In this document: in pieces, positions 32,326 through 41,209 of the stretch
Numbering within the stretch: the first letter of the stretch is position 1
How the letters are laid out: each line of letters begins with the position of its first letter
Assembly: GCA_900540595.1 (NCBI GenBank)
Contig: UQGL01000008.1
Span: forward strand, 1-64,000
DNA from: an uncultured Oscillospiraceae bacterium
Lineage (GTDB): Bacteria > Bacillota > Clostridia > Oscillospirales > Ruminococcaceae
Reading direction: 5' to 3'
DNA length: 64,000 nt
Translations under genes and position numbers: made by a program
The notes under the pieces: model-generated
Seen by the model: only the letters and a program-made list of their open reading frames with translations
What the model was told of the DNA's origin: nothing
Database searches by the model: none

Positions 32326-33732
32326 TTAGTTCATTTTTTCGGTTTTTTGCTGCAGGCGGGTCAGCTCGCGCAGCTCACGCACGGTGAAAAAGCCGCAGAC
32401 GATGGCGGCAGCACCGTCCGCAATGGGGCCTGCATACATGACACCGTCAATGCCCATAAAGAGCGGGAAGATGACGATGAGCGGAAGCAGAAATAAAATC
32501 TGGCGTGTCAGGGACATGAATACGCCGAGGCGCGCCTTGCCGATCGAGTTGAAGAAGTTGGAGGTGACCGGCTGAATGCCGTTGATCAGTGTCAGGAACA
32601 TATAAATGCGGAAGTACCGCTCCGAAAACTGGTAGTACATCTCGCTGCCGGTGCCGAAAATACTGATGATCTGCCGCGGAAAAAGCTGGAAGCAGGCAAA
32701 CGCTGCCAGAGAAAGCCCGGTAGCCACAGCCAGCGCCAGCAGATAGCTCTTTTTGACGCGGCGGTAGAGCGCAGCACCGTAATTGAAGCCGATGATCGGC
32801 TGCACGCCCTGCGAAATGCCGATGACAAAGGACATAAAGATCATGTTGACCTTTGAGATGATGCCCGCGCAGGCCAGAGGAATATCGCTGCCGTAGATAG
32901 ACAGTGCACCGTAGTGTGCAAGGGTGTTGTTCAAAACGATCTGGACAACAGCCATCGCAATCTGGTTGAAGCAGGCAGATGCACCGTAGCTGAAGATCTT
33001 GCGCGTTCTGTCACCGTCAATCGTAAAGCAGCTCCGTGAGAAGGGTACGGATTTAAAATGGAAGAGATACCGCATACTGATGCAGAACGATGCGATCTGC
33101 CCAAGGATCGTGGCAAGCGCAGCGCCGGTCATGCCCATATCCAGCCCAAAGATGAACAGCGGGTCAAGGGCCGTATTGATAAGTGCGCCGATGAGCATCG
33201 ACATCATGGAATAGCGCGGGCTGCCGTCTGCCAGAATCAGCTTGCTCATACCGGTATTCATAATGAGGAACGGAAACCCCAGCGCTGTGATGCGGGTGTA
33301 GGCCTCTGCGTAGGGCAAAACATCCGGCGTCGCGCCGAAGAATTTCAGCATTGGCGTCAGAAAAAGCAGCGTGACCGCCATCAGCACAGTGCCGAACAGC
33401 GCCATCAGGCACAGGCCGTTGCCTGCGTATTCAGCAGAGCGCTTTTCATTGCCGGCACCCAGCTGTAGGCTGAAATTCGTTGCACTGCCGATGCCGAGCA
33501 GCAGCGCAATGGCTGTGCAGGCGATTGAGAGAGGAAACGCAATGTTGGTGGCAGCATTGCCCAGCAGGCCAACACCCTGCCCGATAAAGATCTGGTCAAC
33601 AATGTTGTACAGCGCCGTCACCAGCATCGAGATAATGCAGGGAATGGCAAAGCCGACAAGCAGCTTGCCCTCCTTTTCATAACCAAGCGGGTTGGCGGCA
33701 TCAGCCTGCGATGAAACCGTTTTTACGCTCAT
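32326..33732 (-). CDS. MATE-family multidrug/metabolite exporter
   Basis: A 468-aa protein with twelve membrane segments in two homologous halves. Family stretches are ALYNIVDQIFIGQGVGLLGNAATNIAFPL (helix 2 region) and INGIQPVTSNFFNSIGKARLG late in the second half. It is an Na+- or H+-driven exporter of cationic compounds, of the DinF/MepA branch. The start ATG follows AAAGGAG. The promoter region carries an inverted repeat GTTAATA-N16-TATTAAC (33756-33785), suggesting control by a MarR- or TetR-type protein not encoded here. Confidence 0.9.
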   Translation of the reverse strand: MSVKTVSSQADAANPLGYEKEGKLLVGFAIPCIISMLVTALYNIVDQIFIGQGVGLLGNAATNIAFPLSIACTAIALLLGIGSATNFSLQLGAGNEKRSAEYAGNGLCLMALFGTVLMAVTLLFLTPMLKFFGATPDVLPYAEAYTRITALGFPFLIMNTGMSKLILADGSPRYSMMSMLIGALINTALDPLFIFGLDMGMTGAALATILGQIASFCISMRYLFHFKSVPFSRSCFTIDGDRTRKIFSYGASACFNQIAMAVVQIVLNNTLAHYGALSIYGSDIPLACAGIISKVNMIFMSFVIGISQGVQPIIGFNYGAALYRRVKKSYLLALAVATGLSLAAFACFQLFPRQIISIFGTGSEMYYQFSERYFRIYMFLTLINGIQPVTSNFFNSIGKARLGVFMSLTRQILFLLPLIVIFPLFMGIDGVMYAGPIADGAAAIVCGFFTVRELRELTRLQQKTEKMN

Positions 33733-33755
33733 GGAGTTTTATCTCCTTTAATCCT

Positions 33756-33785
33756 GTTAATAATCACACTTATTATAATATTAAC
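33756..33785 (-). promoter_or_regulatory. Operator-like inverted repeat at the MATE promoter
   Basis: GTTAATA (33756-33762) and TATTAAC (33779-33785) around an AT-rich core that includes a minus-strand TATAAT-like sequence. Confidence 0.5.
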
Positions 33786-34537
33786 AAAATTCGGAAAAAA
33801 TTGCAAGTCTGTGCGTCTTGATGGACTTGAGTGCTGGAGCCTGCCCTATATGAACCGGAGACTGCGACACAAACAAAACCGGGGCGAACCTTTCGTTCGC
33901 CCCGGCAGTACCTAAATGATTGGAGTCATAGCCTCATAACCTTTATTCATTATTTTTCGGAGTTGGTTCCTATTTTCATGGGGAATCATTCCCTTTACAG
34001 AATTTCAGGCTTTGAGATTGAGGGTCAACCTCTGACACTTAGTACATTGGAGTTTCTCCTTATGGATCAGGTGGATTTCAGATAACCTCTGTTGGGTGGC
34101 GTGGAACCAGTCATGATAACCAGCCTTCTTTCATCCTGATCTATATGTTGCGTGGGGTCTTTGTTGACGGCCCCTGAGTCTGCTGTTTAAAGGTAAGCTG
34201 CCGGACATCTCGTTCAATATGTTTTGTTCAGGTTATGACCTGCGGCTTCGGATGCGGCGCTTTTTCATTCAGCAGGCCCAGGCCCGCCGGTGATGAATAG
34301 GATCTTTAAAGTTTGCCATTGGACTTGAGCCTCCTTCCTTACGAAATACCGCCGGCGTCTTGCTTTCTTTGGAGATTTCTTATAAAATTTCTCCTTGGAA
34401 AATCAGCTTCTCTTGGAGTTATCTGCTCCTTATCTCCGGCTGTTTTCTTTCTGTGACTATACTATACCACAGCCCTTGGGATTCGTCTATTCGCAGATAT
34501 GCCAACGATGCAGCGAAAGATTTGTGCAGTTTCAATC
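33786..34537. other. Gene-free stretch with an isolated hairpin
   Basis: All frames are interrupted. An 11-bp hairpin CCGGGGCGAAC/GTTCGCCCCGG (33882-33908) with a T-rich side on the minus strand looks like a leftward terminator with no gene in front of it. A minus-strand start behind GGAAGGAGG (around 34309) opens a reading frame of only 16 codons. I read this as decayed DNA, perhaps of a former mobile element, but no family could be recognised. Confidence 0.4.
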
Positions 34538-34634
34538 TTGCCGCTCCAGACAAAAAATGGTATAATAAATATGTTGGGCTGCTGTAAGGCCCAGACCGTG
34601 CGCCGCCCCTTTTGGCAAGGGGCGGCGCTTTTTT
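34538..34634 (+). ncRNA. Candidate small RNA (about 62 nt) with its own promoter and terminator
   Basis: Promoter TTGCCG (34538-34543), a 17-bp spacer and TATAAT (34561-34566), giving a start near 34573. The transcript would contain a small GGGC/GCCC hairpin and end at a perfect 10-bp stem GCGCCGCCCC / GGGGCGGCGC (34600-34628) followed by six T. A short ATG frame reads through the terminator, so a coding role is unlikely. It lies just outside, and converges on, the kinase gene at 34689. Confidence 0.55.
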
Positions 34635-34688
34635 GGCGGAATTGTGCTGTGATCCTGCGGACTGATCTGAACAGGCATTAGGCAATAT

Positions 34689-35756
34689 TCATTTCAAAAC
34701 AACCGTAAAGCAGCTGCCGCTGCCGGGGCGGCTGTCCACAGTGACAGCACCGCCGTGCAAGGCGGCTATTTTTTGTGCCATGGAAAGGCCTAAGCCGTTG
34801 CCCTGCGTCCGGTGGCTGGTGTCCCCCTGATAGAACTGCTCAAAGATATGGCGGCAGGTCTCGGCATCCATACCGCAGCCCTGGTCAGTGACAGCCACAA
34901 CCGGGCTGCCCTGCTCGCTGTGCAGTGTTACGCTTATGATTCCGCTCTCCGGGCTGAATTTGGCGGCGTTGTCCAGCAGATTCAGCCAGATCTCCTTTAC
35001 CAGCGCTTCGCTGCCGTGGTAGGTGCAGGGGGCCAGCTCGGCCTCAAACTGCAGCGGCTTATCGCGCCACTTTTGCCGGGTCACAAGGATGCACTGGCGC
35101 AGCTGCTCATCCAGCGAAAAATCTGTGCAGTCGGTCAGAATGGTCTGTGCCTCGATACGATTCAAGAGCAGCACACTGCCGGAAAGCTGTGCCAGCCGCT
35201 TGCTCTCATCGCGGATGATTTGCAGATACTCGTGCTGCTCCTCAGGTGTGACATCCTCGTCCAGCAGCAGGTCGGCAAAGCCGCTGATGCTGACGATGGG
35301 AGTCTTGAACTCATGGGAAAAGTTATTTACAAAATCCTTGCGCAGCAGCTCAGTGCCGGAAAGCTCCTCCGCCGCTTTGTTGAAGGCTGCTTTGAACTCC
35401 CGGATCTCGGTGGACTCATACCCGTGGGCGGCGGGCTGCAGGCGCACGGTGAAGTCCCCCGCCGCCAGCCGGTTCATCGCCTGTATGATGTTTTTGATGG
35501 GCTTTATTAACACAAGGCGAATCGAAACCACAAGGCTGACGGCCATCAAAATACAGCTGGCATACAAAATAACCAGCGCACCGCCGATGCTGACGCTGCC
35601 GTCTTGGATAAAAAAGCCGTGGTCAGCCTTCAATACCACCAGCACCGTCGCAACGGTCAGATTCAGTGTAACGATGAAAAACAGGTTCAGCACCAGCAGC
35701 ATTGTCAAATTTACGGTGCGCATGCAGCCGCGCAGCTTATTTACAAATTGCGCCAT
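34689..35756 (-). CDS. HisKA-type sensor histidine kinase
   Basis: A 355-aa protein: two membrane segments (residues 17-43 and 60-84) around a very short outer loop of about 15 residues, a HAMP region (85-135), a HisKA domain with His148 (NFSHEFKTPI), and an HATPase domain with LLDNAAKFSP, DQGCGMD and GNGLGLSM. The tiny external loop suggests that it senses membrane state or an integral partner, as in intramembrane-sensing kinases. It follows its regulator gene with a 1-bp gap. Confidence 0.92.
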   Translation of the reverse strand: MAQFVNKLRGCMRTVNLTMLLVLNLFFIVTLNLTVATVLVVLKADHGFFIQDGSVSIGGALVILYASCILMAVSLVVSIRLVLIKPIKNIIQAMNRLAAGDFTVRLQPAAHGYESTEIREFKAAFNKAAEELSGTELLRKDFVNNFSHEFKTPIVSISGFADLLLDEDVTPEEQHEYLQIIRDESKRLAQLSGSVLLLNRIEAQTILTDCTDFSLDEQLRQCILVTRQKWRDKPLQFEAELAPCTYHGSEALVKEIWLNLLDNAAKFSPESGIISVTLHSEQGSPVVAVTDQGCGMDAETCRHIFEQFYQGDTSHRTQGNGLGLSMAQKIAALHGGAVTVDSRPGSGSCFTVVLK

Positions 35757-35757
35757 A

Positions 35758-36432
35758 TCACACCTTCTTTATAGCACGGTAACCGATGCCGCGAATGGTC
35801 TGTATCTCAAACTCCGGCCAGTCGTAAAAGCGGGTGCGCAGCCGATTGATGTGAACATTTACCGTTTTATCGTCACTTTCGCTGTCCATACCCCAGATCT
35901 CATCCAGCAGTTCCAGCCGGGTAAAGGTCCTTTCCGGGTAAGCCAGCAGCTTGTACAGGAGGTTGAACTCCTTGGGCGGCAGCACCTGCGCATCGTGGCC
36001 GCGCCGCACGGTATGGGTGTCGTAGTCCAGCTCGACATCCCCTATCGTGATCCTGTGTTCATCCACGATGCGGGCGCGGCGCAGCAGCGCCTTGATGCGC
36101 AGCACAAGCTCCTGCCGATCCGGTGGTTTTGTCATATAATCATCGGTACCAACGATAAAGCCCGTGTGCTTATCCTGCGGCATATCCTTGGCCGTCAGCA
36201 TTAAAATGGGCAGCATGCTGCCGCTTTCGCGGATAGCCTTTGTCAGCGCAAAGCCGTCCATCCGGGGCATCATCACATCGCAGAGCAGCAGGTCTATCTG
36301 GTTGTGGTCGAGCAGTTCCAGCGCCTGCACACCGTCGGCAGCAATCAGCGGCTCATAGCCCTCTCGCTTTACGATGGCGCAAAGCAGACGCGCCGTGCTG
36401 GGGTCATCCTCGGCAATCAAAATACGAAACAT
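35758..36432 (-). CDS. OmpR-family response regulator
   Basis: A 224-aa regulator: receiver with Asp9/Asp10, phospho-acceptor Asp52 (LLCDVMMPRMDG) and Lys in DYMTKPP, then a winged helix ending RGIGYRAIK. The start at 36432 follows AAGGAGG; the longer frame covers the promoter. It is co-transcribed with the kinase. Between this gene and the divergent dehydrogenase operon lie 11-bp-period repeats that are good binding-site candidates. Confidence 0.93.
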   Translation of the reverse strand: MFRILIAEDDPSTARLLCAIVKREGYEPLIAADGVQALELLDHNQIDLLLCDVMMPRMDGFALTKAIRESGSMLPILMLTAKDMPQDKHTGFIVGTDDYMTKPPDRQELVLRIKALLRRARIVDEHRITIGDVELDYDTHTVRRGHDAQVLPPKEFNLLYKLLAYPERTFTRLELLDEIWGMDSESDDKTVNVHINRLRTRFYDWPEFEIQTIRGIGYRAIKKV

Positions 36433-36471
36433 CCGTGTATCCTCCTTGGTACTATTATAGTACAGCGCAAA

Positions 36472-36513
36472 GATAAACGGAAGATAAACCTTCCCGTTTA
36501 CCAAAGGTTTATT
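36472..36513. promoter_or_regulatory. Divergent control region with two pairs of 11-bp-period repeats
   Basis: GATAAAC at 36472 and 36483, then the mirrored GTTTACC at 36496 and GTTTATT at 36507, each pair exactly 11 bp apart. OmpR-type dimers bind direct repeats with one-turn spacing, and the mirrored layout fits control of both directions. A TATAAT-like minus-strand -10 lies near 36453. Confidence 0.7.
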
Positions 36514-36578
36514 TTGGCGGTGTATCCTTGGGAGCGTTGAAACAAAAAACACCCTACGGGAAAACGGAGGATACAGCT

Positions 36579-37595
36579 ATGAAAACCATCTATCTTGTCA
36601 CCGGTGCCGCCGGATTTATGGGCACAAATGTCTGCGCACAGCTTTTGGAGCGCGGCGATGCCGTGCGCGCCTTTGTGCTGAAGGGCGACCCCGCTGTAAA
36701 ATTTGTGCCGAAGGCCGTCGAAATCTTTGAGGGTGACCTCTGCAGCGCCGAGGACTGCGAGAAATTCTTTGCTGTGGAGCCGGACACCCGGACCGTCTGC
36801 ATCCACTGCGCGAGCATGGTGACGATCAACCCGAATTATAGTGAAAAGCTGATCGCCGTCAATGTGGGCGGCACCGAAAATATGCTGAATGCCGCCAAAA
36901 ATCACCCTGAGTGCAAAAAATTCGTCTATGTTTCCAGCACCGGCGCCATCCCTGAGCTGCCTAAGGGCGAGAGCATCCACGAGGTATACAGCTTTGTTCC
37001 CTACGATGACGATCGCGTAGTCGGCTGGTACAGCCGCAGCAAGGCAATGGCGACCCAGAAGGTTCTGGACGCCGCCGCTGACGGGCTGAATGCCTGCGTG
37101 GTGCATCCCAGCGGTATTCTTGGCCCCAACGACCCCGCCATCGGGCAGACGACCCGCACGCTGATCCAGATCCTGAACGGTGAGATGCCCATTGGTATGC
37201 AGGGAACGTTCAATCTTGTCGATGTGCGCGATCTGGCTGCCGGCACGATCGCCGCCGCTGACCGCGGACGCAAGGGAGAGTGCTACATCCTCTCCAATGA
37301 TGAGGTTTCGCTGAAGAAGCTGTGTGAGATGCTCAAAGCTGAAACCGGCTGCCGTGGTTGCCTGTTTTACCTGCCGCTGTCGCTTGCCCATTTTGCCGCC
37401 AAACAGATGGAAGCCCGCGCGGCCAAGACCGGCAAGCCCGCTGTGCTGACGGAGTTTGCCGTTTACAATCTGGAGCGCAACAACCACTTTGACTGCTCCA
37501 AGGCAAAAAATGAGCTTGGCTTTGCCCCGCGTCCCTACAAGGAAACACTGCATGATCTCGCAGTATGGCTCAAGCAGGAGGGAAAAATCGCATGA
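36579..37595 (+). CDS. NAD(P)-dependent epimerase/dehydratase (extended SDR)
   Basis: A 338-aa enzyme: Rossmann motif TGAAGFMG (residues 8-15), active-site Tyr-x3-Lys in YSRSKAMA (near 150), and the extended-SDR C-terminal substrate domain. It resembles dihydroflavonol-reductase/3-beta-HSD-type and nucleotide-sugar epimerases; the substrate is not fixed by sequence. The ATG at 36579 follows GGAGG. It is the first gene of the operon divergent from the two-component system. The stop overlaps the start of a 30-codon gene (ATGA). Confidence 0.85.
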   Translation: MKTIYLVTGAAGFMGTNVCAQLLERGDAVRAFVLKGDPAVKFVPKAVEIFEGDLCSAEDCEKFFAVEPDTRTVCIHCASMVTINPNYSEKLIAVNVGGTENMLNAAKNHPECKKFVYVSSTGAIPELPKGESIHEVYSFVPYDDDRVVGWYSRSKAMATQKVLDAAADGLNACVVHPSGILGPNDPAIGQTTRTLIQILNGEMPIGMQGTFNLVDVRDLAAGTIAAADRGRKGECYILSNDEVSLKKLCEMLKAETGCRGCLFYLPLSLAHFAAKQMEARAAKTGKPAVLTEFAVYNLERNNHFDCSKAKNELGFAPRPYKETLHDLAVWLKQEGKIA

Positions 37596-37684
37596 AGAAG
37601 CTGTATGATTCTATCTGCAAGCTTATGCAAATGAATGACCAGCAGTGGGAGTGCTATCTCCACGCTCTGGATTCCCTGCACTGA
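37592..37684 (+). CDS. Very small protein (30 aa) coupled to the dehydrogenases
   Basis: Starts at 37592 in ATGA overlap with the upstream stop and ends 24 bp before the next start. The 30 residues are amphipathic and helical (KKLYDSICKLMQMNDQQWEC), with two Cys. The exact overlap and filling of the intergenic space argue for translation. No homologue is known to me; it could be a small regulator or a stabiliser of the neighbouring enzymes. Confidence 0.5.
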   Translation: MKKLYDSICKLMQMNDQQWECYLHALDSLH

Positions 37685-37708
37685 CACAAAGAAAAGGGGT
37701 TGCCTATT

Positions 37709-38533
37709 ATGAAAAAGGTATGCGTCATCACAGGCGGCGGCAGCGGTATGGGGCTTGCCACGGCGAAGCTTGTCTGCGAAGAAGGGTATTACACGATTTT
37801 GGTGGGGCGCACGGCGTCAAAGCTGGAAAAGGCAGTCAACGATCTGCGCCGTGCGGGTGGGGAGGCTGAGGCGTTCAGCTGTGATGTTTCCAACCGTGAA
37901 AGCTGTTTTGCGCTGGCCAAACACGCTGCCGAATGCGGTGAAGTAAAAGCGGTTTTGCATATTGCAGGCCTTAGCCCCCACATGGGCGATGCTGAAAAGA
38001 TTTTGCGCGGCAATGCGCTGGGCACGGTGAACATCAACGATGCCTTTTATGAGGTCATGGCGCCGGGCGGCTGCGTGATCGACACCTCCAGCATGAGCGC
38101 CTACCTTGCCCCGCAGTTTGTCATGCCCAAGAGTGCGTACAGGCTGGCGCGCACAGACCGTGAAAAATTCATCAAAAAGCTGGTGGCGCGGGCAGGCATT
38201 GCCCCGAAGGATGCCCGCCCCGGTCTTGCCTACGCCATCAGCAAGCATTTTGTGATTTGGTTTGCCAAGACCGATGCAGCACGCTTTGGTGAGAAAAATG
38301 TGCGTTGCCTGAGCGTGACGCCCGGCAACTTTGACACGCCGATGGGTGCACTGGAAAGCGGGCAGGCGGATGTATTCAAAAAATACTCTGCCCTTAAACG
38401 CAACGGCAAGCCGGAGGAAATCGCCGCTTTGTTTGCCCTTCTTCTGGATGAGCGGCTTGGCTTCCTGACCGGAGCAGACATTCTTATGGACGGCGGCGTT
38501 GTGGCAAGCGGCGCCAGCGGATTGAGCAAATAA
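37709..38533 (+). CDS. Short-chain dehydrogenase/reductase (classical SDR)
   Basis: A 274-aa enzyme: TGGGSGMG cofactor motif (residues 8-15), the Asp of the CDVSN adenine pocket, Ser in IDTSSMSAY, and Tyr-x3-Lys in LAYAISKHF. Classical SDRs reduce or oxidise alcohols, here probably with NADP given the Arg in GRTASK. Co-transcribed with the extended SDR and the 30-aa gene. An unusual insertion of about 25 residues (KSAYRLARTDREKFIKKLVA) lies between the catalytic Ser and Tyr, a feature of bacterial HSDH-like SDRs that may form a substrate lid. Confidence 0.85.
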   Translation: MKKVCVITGGGSGMGLATAKLVCEEGYYTILVGRTASKLEKAVNDLRRAGGEAEAFSCDVSNRESCFALAKHAAECGEVKAVLHIAGLSPHMGDAEKILRGNALGTVNINDAFYEVMAPGGCVIDTSSMSAYLAPQFVMPKSAYRLARTDREKFIKKLVARAGIAPKDARPGLAYAISKHFVIWFAKTDAARFGEKNVRCLSVTPGNFDTPMGALESGQADVFKKYSALKRNGKPEEIAALFALLLDERLGFLTGADILMDGGVVASGASGLSK

Positions 38534-38590
38534 AAAAGGCAGCAAAGTAAACCCCGATTTTAGCTTTTGGGGTCTGCTTTGCTGCCTTTT
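38534..38590. terminator. Bidirectional terminator between the SDR operon and glf
   Basis: Perfect 14-bp arms AAAAGGCAGCAAAG (38534-38547) and its reverse complement (38577-38590), extended inside by ACCCC/GGGGT. Confidence 0.9.
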
Positions 38591-38618
38591 GCATTTTGAA
38601 ATTTCGTTTGGCGGTACT

Positions 38619-39734
38619 TTAGTGCAGCTCGCTTTCGCAGCGGTCCAGCACGGCGGCAATAACCTGATCCATGTCGTAGTACTTATATTCGCCCAGACGG
38701 CCACCGAAGATGACTTTTGGCTCGGCCTCGGCCAGCTTCTTGTACTCGGCATACAGTGCGCCGTTTTTAGCATCGTTGACGGGGTAATACGGCTCGTCAC
38801 CGGGCTTCCACTCGGAGGAATACTCGCGGCTGATGATCGTCTTGGGCAGGTCGTTGCCGTTCTCGTCCTTGCCGAACTCGAACCATTTGTGCTCGATGAT
38901 GCGGGTCCACGGGGTCTCGCGGTCGGTGTAGTTGACGGCGGCGTTGCCCTGAAAGCTGGGCTTGTCGAGCAGCTCATTCTCAAACCGGACGGAGCGATAC
39001 TCCAGCGTACCGAGCTTGTAGTCAAAGTAGGCATCAATGGGGCCGGTGTAGACGACCTTGTCAGCCAATGCGTCCAGCGCGGCTTTGTTTTCGAGGTAAT
39101 CGGTGTTCAGCCGCACCTCGATGCCGTCGAGCAGGTTGGCGATCATCTTCGTATAGCCGCCGATGGGAATGCCCTGATACAGCGCGTTGAAATAGTTGTT
39201 GTCAAAGGTCAGCCGCACAGGCAGGCGCTTGATGATAAAAGCAGGCAGGTCCTTGCAGTCGCGGCCCCACTGCTTTTCGGTGTAGCCCTTGATGAGCTTC
39301 TCATAAATGTCGCGGCCCACAAGGGAGATGGCCTGTTCCTCAAGGTTCTGCGGCTCGTGGGTGATCTCACGGCGCTGCTCCTCAATTTTGGCAGCTGCCT
39401 CCTCCGGTGTGACAACGCCCCACATTTTATTAAAGGTATACATGTTGAAGGGCAGCGAATACAGCTCGCCCTTATAGTTGGCAACGGGAGAGTTCGTAAA
39501 GCGGTTGAACTCGGCAAACCGGGTGATATAGTTCCAGACCTTTTTGTTGTTGGTGTGGAAGATGTGCGCACCATACTTATGGACGTTGATACCCTCGATG
39601 TTCTCGGTATAAATGTTGCCCGCAATGTTGGGGCGCTTATCCACGACCAGCACGGATTTGCCGTGGGCCTTGGCCTCATGGGCGAAGATGGCACCGTACA
39701 GACCGGAGCCGACTACCAGATAATCATATTTCAT
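38619..39734 (-). CDS. glf: UDP-galactopyranose mutase
   Basis: A 371-aa FAD enzyme converting UDP-galactopyranose to UDP-galactofuranose. The N-terminal FAD motif GSGLYGAIFAHEA is followed by KRPNIAGNIYTE, the substrate region YGAHIFHTNNKKVWNYI, YTEKQWGRD and the conserved RLTFDNNYFNALYQGIPIGGYT. Near the C-terminus, FGGRLGEYKYYDMDQVI closes the flavin site. The length is normal for bacterial Glf. It shows that the cell makes a galactofuranose-containing surface glycan; the neighbouring UDP-glucose dehydrogenase supports this. Confidence 0.96.
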   Translation of the reverse strand: MKYDYLVVGSGLYGAIFAHEAKAHGKSVLVVDKRPNIAGNIYTENIEGINVHKYGAHIFHTNNKKVWNYITRFAEFNRFTNSPVANYKGELYSLPFNMYTFNKMWGVVTPEEAAAKIEEQRREITHEPQNLEEQAISLVGRDIYEKLIKGYTEKQWGRDCKDLPAFIIKRLPVRLTFDNNYFNALYQGIPIGGYTKMIANLLDGIEVRLNTDYLENKAALDALADKVVYTGPIDAYFDYKLGTLEYRSVRFENELLDKPSFQGNAAVNYTDRETPWTRIIEHKWFEFGKDENGNDLPKTIISREYSSEWKPGDEPYYPVNDAKNGALYAEYKKLAEAEPKVIFGGRLGEYKYYDMDQVIAAVLDRCESELH

Positions 39735-39829
39735 ATAACAGGTGTTCCTCTCTTTAAAAGTCACAGGGATGCTGTGCGGTAATGGCATAGAACCCCTACT
39801 ACGCCGTCAAAAAGCGGCTGAAAGGCGTT

Positions 39830-41077
39830 TCAGTCTCTGCCGAACAGATCCCTTGTGTAGACCTTGTCCTGCACATCGTCTAGGCATGCATCGTAGCGGT
39901 TGGCCAGAATGGCCTGACTCTGCCGCTTGAATTTGTCGAGATCGTTGACCACCACCGAGCCGAAGAAGGTCTTGCCGTTCTCCAGCGTAGGCTCATAGAT
40001 AATGACCTGTGCGCCCTTGGCCTTGATGCGCTTCATGACGCCCTGAATTGAGCTTTGACGGAAGTTGTCGCTGTTGCTCTTCATCGTCAGGCGGTAGACG
40101 CCGATAGTGACGGGCTTTTCACGGCTTTCGTCAAACTCGTTTTCCTGATCGTAGCCGTAGTATCCGGCCAGCTTCAGCACGCGGTCGGCGATGAAGTCCT
40201 TGCGGGTGCGGTTGGACTCTACAATGGCCTCGATGAGATTCTCCGGCACATCGGCGTAATTTGCCAGCAGCTGCTTGGTGTCCTTGGGCAGGCAGTAGCC
40301 GCCGTAGCCGAAGCTGGGGTTGTTGTAATGGCTGCCGATGCGCGGGTCAAGGCATACGCCGTCAATGATCTGCTTCGTATTCAGACCCTTGCTCTCCGCG
40401 TAGGTATCCAGCTCATTGAAATAGGCAACGCGCAGCGCCAGATAGGTGTTGGCGAACAGCTTGACAGCCTCGGCCTCGGTAAAGCCCATGAAGAGGGTAT
40501 CAATGTTCTCCTTGATAGCCCCCTCCTGCAGCAGCGCCGCAAACTCGTGAGCAGCTGCGACAAGGTGCGCATCCTCGGGGTCGGTGCCGACGATGATGCG
40601 GGACGGGTAAAGGTTGTCATACAGGGCCTTGGACTCCCGCAGAAATTCCGGGCTGAACAGGATGTTCCTGCTGCCGAACTTTTCCCGCACTGACACCGTG
40701 TAGCCGACCGGAATCGTGGATTTGATGACCATGACGGCGTTTGGGTTGACCTCCATGACAAGGCTAACGACCGCCTCCACCGCAGAGGTGTCAAAGTGCT
40801 GGGTCTGGCTGTCGTAGTTGGTGGGTGCAGCGATGACAACAAAGTCTGCATCGGCGTAGGCTGCCTTTGCGTCCAGCGTGGCGGTCAGATCCAGCTCCTT
40901 CTCGGCCAGATACTTTTCAATGTAATCATCCTGAATCGGCGATTTGCGCGCGTTGATCAATGCGACCTTTTCCGGCAGGATATCCACCGCCGTCACATGA
41001 TGGTGCTGGGAAAGCAGCGTGGCGATCGAAAGCCCCACATAGCCGGTCCCGGCCACCGCGATCTTATATTTTTTCAT
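39830..41077 (-). CDS. ugd: UDP-glucose/nucleotide-sugar 6-dehydrogenase
   Basis: A 415-aa enzyme: NAD motif [19 protein letters not shown] and KSTIPVGYT in the first domain, FSPEFLRES, and the catalytic Cys in [16 protein letters not shown]. It oxidises UDP-glucose (or a relative) to the uronic acid with two NAD. The ATG at 41077 fits the Rossmann start; a longer frame is promoter sequence. It lies 95 bp upstream of glf in the same direction. The central [19 protein letters not shown] helix matches the short, bacterial class of the family. Confidence 0.93.
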   Translation of the reverse strand: MKKYKIAVAGTGYVGLSIATLLSQHHHVTAVDILPEKVALINARKSPIQDDYIEKYLAEKELDLTATLDAKAAYADADFVVIAAPTNYDSQTQHFDTSAVEAVVSLVMEVNPNAVMVIKSTIPVGYTVSVREKFGSRNILFSPEFLRESKALYDNLYPSRIIVGTDPEDAHLVAAAHEFAALLQEGAIKENIDTLFMGFTEAEAVKLFANTYLALRVAYFNELDTYAESKGLNTKQIIDGVCLDPRIGSHYNNPSFGYGGYCLPKDTKQLLANYADVPENLIEAIVESNRTRKDFIADRVLKLAGYYGYDQENEFDESREKPVTIGVYRLTMKSNSDNFRQSSIQGVMKRIKAKGAQVIIYEPTLENGKTFFGSVVVNDLDKFKRQSQAILANRYDACLDDVQDKVYTRDLFGRD

Positions 41078-41209
41078 AGCAGTTATACTCCGCAGTTGCG
41101 AATTTTCCGTAAGGCAGCGGCCAAAATTGCGCTGTGCTGCCTTACCGTATGTGGGTTCATTATACCATGTCATCAGCCACAATTCAAGATAGCGCCGGGA
41201 GTGACGGTA

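Noticed and set aside
33831..34085. 84-codon rightward frame in the gene-free stretch
   Set aside because: Runs through a hairpin, has no ribosome site and no recognisable motif.
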